A stretch of DNA of 64,000 bases from assembly GCF_003573545.1 (NCBI RefSeq), contig NZ_QWET01000003.1:1-64000 (forward strand), in the 5' to 3' direction. Below the pieces are notes generated by a model that was given only the letters and a program-made list of their open reading frames with translations, did not search any database and was not told the DNA's origin. Both the position numbers and the translations under genes were made by a program. Origin of the DNA: Mariniphaga sediminis (GTDB lineage Bacteria; Bacteroidota; Bacteroidia; Bacteroidales; Prolixibacteraceae). Within the stretch, counting starts at the first letter, position 1, and each line of letters opens with the position of its first letter. This document shows, in pieces, positions 1 through 9,700 of the stretch.

Positions 1-104
1 GGACCCTGATATTGTAATCAAATAATCCTTTCTTCCCATCGTGCCTAAAGGTATTGCAGGCCGCATTTCTTCCAGGGAGAAGAAATCAAAGCGGTTCTAA
101 AAGA
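1..104 (+). other. rRNA operon spacer before 5S
   Basis: No ORF and no recognisable 23S 3' end is visible here. The position immediately upstream of a 5S gene on the same strand suggests the 23S-5S spacer of an rRNA operon. The 23S gene itself would lie before the window. This is inferred from position only. Confidence 0.5.
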
Positions 105-216
<112 letters not shown>

Positions 217-222
217 TTATCC

Positions 223-256
223 AAAGCCCGTGTTCTTTTGAGCACGGGCTTTTTTA
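223..256 (+). terminator. rho-independent terminator of the rRNA operon
   Basis: Arms AAAGCCCGTG and CACGGGCTTT close a short loop and run into a T tract, seven bases after the 5S gene. This is a textbook intrinsic terminator ending the rRNA operon. Confidence 0.9.
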
Positions 257-318
257 TGAAATCCTGTTAATTTTCATGAAAAGTTTTTAAGTTTTATCCA
301 TCATTCCCTTGCTTTTTT

Positions 319-326
319 TAGTTTTG
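319..326 (+). promoter_or_regulatory. possible Bacteroidota -7 box for the porin gene
   Basis: TAGTTTTG matches the Bacteroidota sigma-ABfr -7 consensus TAnnTTTG. It lies 20 bases before the chosen ATG at 347. No convincing -33 TTTG at the usual distance is seen, so the call is tentative. Confidence 0.35.
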
Positions 327-346
327 CTTTGCTTTTGCACAATGAT

Positions 347-2350
347 ATGCGCGTTTTAAAAAGTATAAAATTATTGTTGGTCGTTTTGACCCTTTTGCCC
401 GGTACGGTTTATTCACAAACACAGCGGGAAATGAGGATGGGGCAAAGGCCTCAGGGGATGCAGGACGAAGGAACCCAACACAATCCTGAAAAGCAGGTTG
501 AACCGGGCATTAAACTTTGGGAATTAAAAGGGTTTGGTGCATTTAAAGATTCTGTCCGGTTAGATACTTTGCTTGATTACTCACATATTTACCATCCTGT
601 GTATAAGAATACGCTCACAGCTTCTTACGTAGGGAATTATGGCTCTCCTTATCTGGATAATAATTTTTTTAACAGAGAACTGGATAATGATTTCTTTTTT
701 CTGAGAACGAGAGACGCTTATTTAATGACTCCGGGAGCTATTAGCTATTACAATACCCGCACTCCCTATACTGTCCTTGATTTTACACAGAGTGAACACC
801 GGACACGGAAAAATGAAACCCGGTTCAATGTCCTTCATACCCAGAATGTCAATCCGTATCTTAATTTTACTTTCCGGTACGATCAGGCGCGTTCTGCCGG
901 GCAATACCAGAATCAGAGTACAAAAAATAATTTTGTAACGCTTTATTCAAGTTACAATAAAGATAAATGGAGTATTCATACCGGATTTATCAGTAATAGT
1001 ATTTTGAATAATGAAAATGGAGGGTTACATGAAGATGCCGATCTGTTGGGTGAGCCGGATACCGACTTTCTTGACGTCAATCTTACCTCTGTTCGTTCCG
1101 AGTTTTCGAGTACATATATTTTTGCAACAGGGGAGTACCGGTTTGGACGGTACATTGATGTAATACCTGAAGATACCGATTCTGAAGATTCAGAGGAAGA
1201 GGAATTAGTAAACCAGAAGAAGTTTAAACCGTTTGCAGGGATTCTGTACTCTTTTGAATTTCAAAATCACAGGAAAGAATATATTGACGAGGAAGATACA
1301 ACCAATACTTTTTTTGAACATGCTTATTTCGGGGATGACTATACGAAAGACTCCGTTCGTTTTAGGAGAATAAAAAACATTGTTCAGCTTAAACATTATG
1401 AAAACCCTGATAGAAAAACCAGCTTTGGGAAACGTGCATTTTTGGGGCAGGAGTTTGTAAAAGCCTCTTCTCCCGGCCCTGTTTTGGGATTTTATAATTA
1501 TAGGACCCATAAATATTCAAATGTTTATGCCGGGGGAGGTATCTTTCGGGAAACAGGTAACTTCTGGAGATGGAATTTTGATGGCCGTATTTATCTGCTT
1601 GGAAGGAATGTGGGGCAAACCGAGCTCTCGGGTGTGGTGACAAAACCATTGCCGTTTTTGGGAGATTCCCTGGCTTCATTAAACCTGAAAGGACGAATTG
1701 AAAACTTGAAGCCTGACTATTTTCAGGAGGAATTTTATTCCAATCGAATCCGTTGGGATGAAGACCTGAAAATGGAACAGCGAATGACAGTGAACGGTAG
1801 CCTGAATTTTCCATCCCGGAAATTGGAATTGAGTGCCAATTATGCCATTATAAATAATTTTATTTACAACGATACTTTGGGAATTCCTTCACAGTTTGGA
1901 GGACAATTACTGGTTTTATCTGCTTTTGCCGACAAAGATTTTAAAGCTGGTAATTTTCATTTCAGAACGAGATTGTTATGGCAAAAAGCATCCAATGAGG
2001 AAATACTGCATTTACCCGACTTTTCTGCTTTTGTTTCAACCTATTTCCAGTTTGTGGTATCCAAGGTCTTATTTTCCCAGCTTGGTGTGGATATGCGGTA
2101 CAATACAGCGTATTATGCTGATGCTTACCACCCGGCAACTGGTCTTTTCTATTTGCAGAATCAGGAAAAAATCGGCGATTTTCCGTATATTGATGCGTAT
2201 GTGAATTTACGCCTGAAACGAACAAGGGTATTTTTTAAAATGATGAATGTAGGGACTGAATTTATAAATAAAGAGTACTACACTACACCAGGGTATCCCA
2301 TGAACCGTATGACTTTCAGACTGGGTGTTGCCTGGACTTTTTACGATTGA
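347..2350 (+). CDS. putative porin (Bacteroidetes outer-membrane beta-barrel)
   Basis: This 667-residue protein has a signal peptide (basic MRVLKSIK, then a hydrophobic stretch ending near VYSQ at residue 24). A long domain follows that is rich in aromatic, alternating beta-strand sequence and ends in a C-terminal phenylalanine/tyrosine strand (WTFYD), as expected of a barrel in the outer membrane. Length and phrases such as LLDYSHIYHPVY and NFDGRIYLLGRNVGQTE resemble the Bacteroidetes 'putative porin' family. An upstream TTG at 329 in frame would add six residues before the basic start of the signal peptide, so ATG 347 is preferred. An acidic tract lies around residues 275-290 and is probably a surface loop. 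Its stop overlaps the ATG of the next gene by one base, implying co-translation. The substrate is unknown. Confidence 0.8.
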   Translation: MRVLKSIKLLLVVLTLLPGTVYSQTQREMRMGQRPQGMQDEGTQHNPEKQVEPGIKLWELKGFGAFKDSVRLDTLLDYSHIYHPVYKNTLTASYVGNYGSPYLDNNFFNRELDNDFFFLRTRDAYLMTPGAISYYNTRTPYTVLDFTQSEHRTRKNETRFNVLHTQNVNPYLNFTFRYDQARSAGQYQNQSTKNNFVTLYSSYNKDKWSIHTGFISNSILNNENGGLHEDADLLGEPDTDFLDVNLTSVRSEFSSTYIFATGEYRFGRYIDVIPEDTDSEDSEEEELVNQKKFKPFAGILYSFEFQNHRKEYIDEEDTTNTFFEHAYFGDDYTKDSVRFRRIKNIVQLKHYENPDRKTSFGKRAFLGQEFVKASSPGPVLGFYNYRTHKYSNVYAGGGIFRETGNFWRWNFDGRIYLLGRNVGQTELSGVVTKPLPFLGDSLASLNLKGRIENLKPDYFQEEFYSNRIRWDEDLKMEQRMTVNGSLNFPSRKLELSANYAIINNFIYNDTLGIPSQFGGQLLVLSAFADKDFKAGNFHFRTRLLWQKASNEEILHLPDFSAFVSTYFQFVVSKVLFSQLGVDMRYNTAYYADAYHPATGLFYLQNQEKIGDFPYIDAYVNLRLKRTRVFFKMMNVGTEFINKEYYTTPGYPMNRMTFRLGVAWTFYD

Positions 2351-3768
2351 TGTTTTATTCCGAAATATATAAGTCAACCGTTAAAACCTTGTTTCTTTTT
2401 TTTGTGGTTCTTTTTTTTGTCTCATCTGTCGGCTGTAAAAGAAAACGGGAAAAGGAAGCGGGAAACGATCTTCAACACATTCAGGAAACCGGAATTTTAA
2501 GAGTAGTTATCGACTTTAATTCTACCAACTATTTTGTTTACAGGGGAAGACCGATGGGATATCAGTATGAGCTGATTCAATCCTTGTGCAATGATTTGGA
2601 GGTAAAAGCTGAAATCACTGTCAGCAATGATATGACGGAAACATTTGAAGGGCTTAAAAGCGGGCAGTTTGATTTAATTGCCAAAAATCTGACCGTTACA
2701 CGGGCACGTAGCCTGGAGGTAGATTTTACCGAACCATTAAAACAAACCCGGCAGGTAATTGTCCAACGAAAACCTTCAAAAAATACACCCGATTCATTAT
2801 TTCTGAAATCTACTACAGGGTTGGCGGGTAAAAAAGTTCACGTTCAAAAAAATACTTCTTATTACCGAAGGTTGACTCACCTTTCCAATGAAATTGGTTA
2901 TCCTATTGAAATTGTGAAAGACTCGGTTAATGGCGTAGAACAACTTGTAGCGATGGTATCGCGGGGAGAAATTGATTACACCGTTTGCGATGAAAATGTG
3001 GCAATTCTGAATCAATCTTATTATCCCAATATAGATGTTTCGTTAAAAATCAGTTTTCCTCAAAACATTGCCTGGGCTGTAAGAAAAGGCTCCGGAGAGT
3101 GGCGGGAGTATCTCAACAGATGGATAACAAAGTTTGAAAAGACCGAAAAGTACAGGCAGATTTATTACCGTTATTTTGTAAGCCCACGCACTTCGGGGCG
3201 TTTCAACAGTGAGTACCATAGCATTTCAGGGGGGAAAATCTCAGAGTTCGATCCAGTTGTGAAAAAACTAGCTGTAAAATATGGGTGGGACTGGCGGCTG
3301 ATTTCTTCTGTAATGTATCATGAGTCCCGGTTTAATCCTGAGGCTGAATCCTGGGGCGGGGCATACGGTCTGATGCAACTCATGCCAAATACCGCCGAGG
3401 CGCTTGGCGTGAATGATATTTACGATCCGCAACAAAATATTGAGGGGGGAATCTTACTTCTAAATTGGCTTGATAAGCAACTAATTACTTCCATTTCTGA
3501 TTCGACAGAACGAATAAAGTTTGTACTGGCCGCCTATAACATTGGGTTGGGACATGTGCAGGATGCACAACGGCTGGCAGAAAAATACGGAAAGAACAGC
3601 CATGTTTGGGAGAACAATGTAGACTACTACCTGAGGTACAAATCATCTGAAAAATATTTTGAAGACCCCGTAGTCCGCTGGGGATATTGCCGCGGAGAAG
3701 AGGCCTTCAACTTTGTAGACAGGGTAATCGGAAATTATGAACATTACCGTAACCTGATACCTCAATGA
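2350..3768 (+). CDS. mltF: MltF-like membrane-bound lytic murein transglycosylase
   Basis: This is a 472-residue lipoprotein with a lipobox ending SSVG-C at Cys29. Residues about 45-270 form a type 3 solute-binding domain (RVVIDFNSTNYFVYRGRPMGYQYEL, LKSGQFDLIAKNLTVT, VDFTEPL split over the domain). Residues about 300-440 form a lytic transglycosylase SLT domain with the catalytic Glu in YHESRFNP followed by GAYGLMQLMPNTA and AAYNIGLGHV. This two-domain order defines MltF, which cleaves the glycan strand between MurNAc and GlcNAc with 1,6-anhydro product formation in the periplasm. The start ATG overlaps the porin stop (TGATG), so the two genes form a unit. A TTG one codon upstream is less likely. 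Confidence 0.9.
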   Translation: MFYSEIYKSTVKTLFLFFVVLFFVSSVGCKRKREKEAGNDLQHIQETGILRVVIDFNSTNYFVYRGRPMGYQYELIQSLCNDLEVKAEITVSNDMTETFEGLKSGQFDLIAKNLTVTRARSLEVDFTEPLKQTRQVIVQRKPSKNTPDSLFLKSTTGLAGKKVHVQKNTSYYRRLTHLSNEIGYPIEIVKDSVNGVEQLVAMVSRGEIDYTVCDENVAILNQSYYPNIDVSLKISFPQNIAWAVRKGSGEWREYLNRWITKFEKTEKYRQIYYRYFVSPRTSGRFNSEYHSISGGKISEFDPVVKKLAVKYGWDWRLISSVMYHESRFNPEAESWGGAYGLMQLMPNTAEALGVNDIYDPQQNIEGGILLLNWLDKQLITSISDSTERIKFVLAAYNIGLGHVQDAQRLAEKYGKNSHVWENNVDYYLRYKSSEKYFEDPVVRWGYCRGEEAFNFVDRVIGNYEHYRNLIPQ

Positions 3769-3777
3769 CACCGGGCA

Positions 3778-6700
3778 TTATTGTGCCAATGTAAACCGGA
3801 AACTTACCCCAAAGTTTGTATTTGATGTTGGGAACGAAAGTTGCGTAAACGGGTTGTTCAACACCTTGTCAAAAAAGACACGAAGCTGGAACCGGTCGCT
3901 TAGCATATAATCCGCGTACGTTTTAATAGTAAAAGCGCTTTGTCCGGCAGTAATCTGATTATCCTCTTCCACAATTTTACGTAACACAGTTTTATTTTTC
4001 CGGTATGAAATATCAGCCCTCAAATTAAGGTCGTTGGAGTAAGCTTGTTGTGAATTTTTTGTTTTAATAATCAAATCCATCTGGGTGAAACGGTAGCCGG
4101 CTCCAATGGTGTATTCATTACTCAGCACTTCGGTGAGCTGATTATTGGCAAACGAAAGGGTCAGGTTACGCGACCGTTTTATTTCAGCACGCGTGGTCAG
4201 GTCGCCCTGCCAGGTTATATCTATATTGATAAGCGGGCTGAAAGTTTCCATGATACTTACCGAGTTAAAATCGTAAGCAGCAATAAAGTTGGTGTTGGTA
4301 GCCAGATCGCGTATGTAACTGAATCCGTCTTCCTGCTCAGCATATCTCAGATTGGTAATGAATGAACCCACATTGTAGCTTGAACGGTATGCATGTGTAA
4401 AGTTCAGGGAGCGTATTACGCGGTTCAACCCAGGTATTTTCGAAACCATCCCTTCGTACCGGATACGCCAGTTGGGGCGAATAAATTTTATGGAAGGGAA
4501 GAGGCCCAGCGAAACGGTTTCCGGATCTTTACCCTGGTAAGCAGCCAGGAATGCCGGAACCATAACTTCCACCGAGTTGGGCCCATAGCCATCCGGATAT
4601 CTCGGGTCATCCGGGTGTGGCGCACTCGGGTCGTAACCAAAACCATTGTTGGGATTACGCCGGTTCGCAAGACGGTGGGCAATAATACGTCTGTATTCTT
4701 TAAAGTTCTCAAATGCTTCCGACTGGTGCACTTCTTCTTTCCCCATCGCAAAGAAGGCGGTTCCCCAGGTAAGGGTTGACATACTGAAGTTTCCGCTTTC
4801 GGAAAAGCTGTTGGGAGTGAAGTCACCACTCCCCGGATCATAGTTGTAGAACTCGTTTACATTTTTTGAAAACGACCGGTCGGCAGTAATATCGATGCGC
4901 AGGTCAGGCAAGGGTTCTACGGTAGCCCGGATGTTGAAACGCTCGTTTTTGGTAAAAAGATAAGGCGAATTCAGGGTGGAATCGGTCGTAATCCATCCTT
5001 TGGATGCGGCCTTCCGGGCGAAGTTGTAATCCTGCCAGCCTGCCAGGAATGGTAACCCGGGAGCAAAACTGGCTCCAAAGTCACGTTCAAACATATTCAT
5101 CTCCGGATAGTAAGTTCCGGCGCCAAAAAGTCTTGGCTCGGGCAAATACCCTGGTAAAACGGTACCTCCATTCAGGCTGTAATTAACCGAAATAGTACGC
5201 ACACCGATAAGCATTCGGGTGGTCAGGTCAAGAATGTCTTTGAAAAGGGTTTGGTCGCCCGGCACTCCTTTAACACTAATTCGGGCCTTCCCGCTGTCGG
5301 CACGGGCTGTAAATTCAATATTGTTGACATCAGTAATATTTATACTTCCCCGAACAGGTTCTCCGTTTTCTCTGGTCGCCAATACCCTTACTTTCCGGGT
5401 ATTCAGCTTGTGGCTAATCGTTTGCGGCTGTCCGGATGTAAGCGTAATTTCGGTTGAGTATGTTTGTTCGGCTTTTTTTTGCGGTTGCTGCTGCTCTTGT
5501 GTCTGCTGCCTTCCTGTGCGCCCGCCCGATTGTCGGTTCAGGCTGTAACGACTTCCACCGGTTCTGCGGAACTTTTGGTTCAGTTGCTGGAAATACGGAA
5601 CTTTATTGTAGAGGCTTTGCAAATTGACACTTCCGGTGAACTGCATATTCCGGGAATTCTGTACTCGGTTACCCAACCGGATGGTGTCGGCGGTCATGGG
5701 ACCTGCCTGCCAGTCGTAAGTTCCCTGATAACGTACCGTGGAAGTAATAAAATTGAACATTTTAATCCGGTTGAGAGGAAGGGTATAAGAAATGTTTACA
5801 TTGTGGTTATATAACGTTGGCCTTCCAAGGTTCCACAGGTTGTTAAGGATGGAATCGCGTTTCATCTGATAGTCGTCCATATTTTTATTTATTCGGCCTT
5901 CAGGCTCGTCAATACGCGAGGTAGACCGCGACGAGAAATCAAATTTGATGGAGCGGGTCAGATCATACCTGAGATCAAAAAACCGGTTCCACAGAAAATC
6001 CTTTTCATAAGTAGCAGGAAGGATAAATTCAGGATTGGTAATATTCCGGGTTTGCGTTTCGTGGTAGCGGCGCGTAAGGTCTGTGCGATACGAAATCTGC
6101 GTGGGCAACGGATAAAAGTTAAAATCGCCCAGTAGCTTCAACGGCCCCTTTTGTAACAGGTTAACCTTCCCGAATGGTTCCACAATTTTCGGACGGCTGC
6201 TGTAATTGTATGAAAACATACCCCGGTAAGTTTTGTCGAGGTTAAATTCAGTGTTTACATTGCGTTTAAAAATTTCGTTGTACGCATAAGACACTGCAAA
6301 ATTTTCCGGATCCCAGATATGTGCCTTGGTTTTTTGGCGTTGTGGTTCTACCCTTACATTGGTAAAGTTGATGCTTTTTCGGGTAACCAAATCCTGTGAG
6401 ATGTGTTTGATGGAATCGCGTATTTGATCCGATTCAGCCCTTTCCAGCGACTTGTCCAGTTCGATGTCCGGTTCCAGCGGATTGTATTTGGGAGTACGTA
6501 CACTGCGTGAATAGCCGTAATACAGGGGCAGCCTGACACCTGCTTTTTCAGGGAAGAAGCGGCCCAGATCGATAGAGGTGGCTACATCTATTTCATTTAA
6601 GTCGTCCAGCGAACGGCTGTTGATATTTTGACTGATGCTGCCAAACCCGGCAGAACGGGTACGTCCGGCAACGGTAATGCTCCCCAGGTCGGCCAGCCGT

Positions 6701-9700
6701 GTGGTAACCCTTGCATTGGCAGCCCAACCTCCGCTTTCATCGAAATCGGAAAGCCGCATTTCATTCACCCACACTTCCACCGACTTGGATCCGGTATTAA
6801 GTTGTCCTCTCTTATTGCGGATACCCATCATTATCACCTGCACATTCCCCAGGTTGGGGCTTCCCTTTATTTTTACCCGGTTTTTATCTTTATTCCAGCC
6901 GCGGTGGACATCTTCATAAATATCCTGAATGCCCAAAGTGGAGCCTGCCATTCGCATTGTTGCATTTCGGTCAAGTTTGAGGTTGGTAAAAATTTCGAGC
7001 GGAATATCAAGCCTGTTTTCATCAGGCCATACAATATACCGATCGCTTTCAATGTCGTTTCTATACAAACCTCCATTATGTGGCGGGGTCAATTTTAAGG
7101 GGACTTCGTATTCGTAGTAGTTGTAATTGTAATCGGAACCCAGGCGGATAAAGAAGTGCAATTCATCGTCCTCCAGCGGGTAATTCTCCATTTCTTCAGC
7201 ATGCACTTCTAATTTCAGCCGTTTATATCTTCTGAAGTCCATGTAAAGCGCTTTATATGCAGCACGGGCGTCACCCTGTTCCAGTTCGTTTACCTTTAAT
7301 ACCATCGACTGTTCGTTTAACTGGCGAAGCTGCGGGTTGGCGGGATCGATTACGCGGTCAATCCCGGGAGGCAGAATGTAGTTCACCGGCGAACGACTGC
7401 CGTTTTCTTCGATGTTTACAGCGGATACATCGAAAGTGGCATTGGGCGATACAGCGTCAGATTCGCCAATGGGACGGGTGTAGCGGCGCCAGTCGGCCCG
7501 AACCAAATCAAGGGTGGCAAAACGCAAAATCACCGGATCTTCAAAACCGCGTAAATACATTCTTAAAAACCGGATTGACTTAAAGTCGCGGATGTTTCCA
7601 ACCACCTGGTTGGGATTACGAACCGGTATTTTAAACTGAAACCATTTCACCTCTCCTATCTGGCCGTTTTTTAACTGGACCCGGCTCTCTTTTATATCGG
7701 TAATATAGTTTTGTCCCAGTTGCATATCCTCTTTCCGGATATTGACCCTGTATTGATAATATCGTTCGTTTTCATTCAGCGTATTGTCGCCGTTAATGTC
7801 TTCCATATTGGGAATGGAGGATGCAGCCGTCAGGTAAGGTTCCGGGGATATCTCAGTGGTGGGCGAGTTTCCGTCAGGGCCATTATACTCTTTATATCGC
7901 TCAAGAATTCCTACTTCCTGCTGGTCATAATCGGAGCCACGGTAATAATGGAAATTATCGGAGGAAGGGTCGTTAAAATATTTTTCAAACACATCGTCGT
8001 AAACCAGGTTGCGAAGTTCATTCAGGTACTCTTCGTAAAATGACTGTTCATCTTCATCATTCAGGCCGTCGAGGCCAATATCCTGGTGTTTTCTTGACTG
8101 GTCGTCGTTTACAAAGGCATTTACCAGTGACTGGAGAGTGGAAACCCGTCCCCAGATAGTAGTGTCTACATTTGTAACTTCTTCGGTAGTTGGCAGACCC
8201 TGTTCGAACGATTTTCTGCCATCCCTTAAAATATCTTCAGAAATATCGCCGAGGTTGAAATAGAGTTGTCCGCCATCATGGGTACTCAATGTATCATATA
8301 CAAAAGGATCCATCATCCAGAATTCGATAAATTCGATGTTGGAAGTTTCAAAGTCACTGGTTTCGATTTCCCGCATAATTCCACCCCACCTTGATTCCGG
8401 ATTTGCCAGGGTCCCGTCAGGGTTTACCCCGGCAGAGAAACCGGTAGGAGAGGTGTCATAGTTATACGGGCCGCGTTCCTCCGGATAAAAAGCCAGGTCG
8501 AAAACCGGGATGTTGGTGGGCTCTCCAACCGGCGATTCTTTGGCAGGGAAAATTTCTTTTTCGTACACCTCGCGAACGAAGTGGTTAGACTGCAGATTCG
8601 GGTTATTCCTGATATGATCGGGAGTGAGGCTGTTATTTCTCAAAAAGAGCGGATCAATGATGTACCAGGCTAACTTGGCCCGGTTAAAACCCTGGCTCCT
8701 GTCATTGGTAAGGTTTCCTTCCGGGAAAAGATTGTTTTGGTTCTGCGGGGTACTTGCCATTACCCATGCCTGCCTTGCTTTCAGATCGATGGTTGTTTTG
8801 GTTCCTTCAAAATCGTCGATATAGGCATTTCCACTTTTCTCAATTACCCTGGAGTGTCCCGGAATCAACCGGGCAACTTCCGCTTCCATGTCAATTGTAG
8901 ACGGAGTATTGGTACTGTAAAACGGCAGAGCATCTACTGCCTTGGTCAGCAACATACTTTCGGTCGACCAACGTGCATCCATTCCCATCATCAGGTTTGA
9001 AATAGGATCTTCCCCGTAATCCACTTTCTGTGTCAGGGGGCGTTCCTGCATGTAGAGCGCTGTGGCGCCGAGGTTAAAATTATCGGAAAAAGCATAGTTG
9101 GCATGTGCTCCAAGCAATGTTTTCCGCTGCATGGTAAAGAGGTCTTCGCTTTCGGTCGAAACCTGGATAGGGGTGCCCGCTTCAAGCAATGCCTGGTTTA
9201 TAATTTTTACACGACCCAGAGTGTAGTCCACCGTATAGTCTACATTTTCAGTCAGTTCGCGCCCTCCGGCAGTAACTTTTACCGAACCCTGGGTCAGGTT
9301 TAAGGTTCCCAGGGCAATATCGGAACCGGAAGCTCCTTTGTAACTCCCTGACAATCGGAACTTATTATGTTCCGCATCCTGCTCGGCATACACCTGGATG
9401 GAGTCGTACAATGACTGGAAAGTATATTTTTCAATGAGTACCGGATCCTGAATAGCTTTGGCCAGGTGACTGCCAAATGGCTCCACCACCGGAAAAATAA
9501 TCCGTCCCCGGTTTGAGTGCACCGTAAGCCCTTCAATGTAGTCAAACAAACCGTCTTTGTATGGGTCAAGTTGCTTGTTTAACTTGTCTAAGTTCATTAC
9601 CTCCAGCAGTATATTTCCATTGATTCTTCCTTCCGGAAGGTAGTTAATGTACGTTCCGGTAGAATCGTTTTGGTAAACGATATTCAGAATAAAATCATCG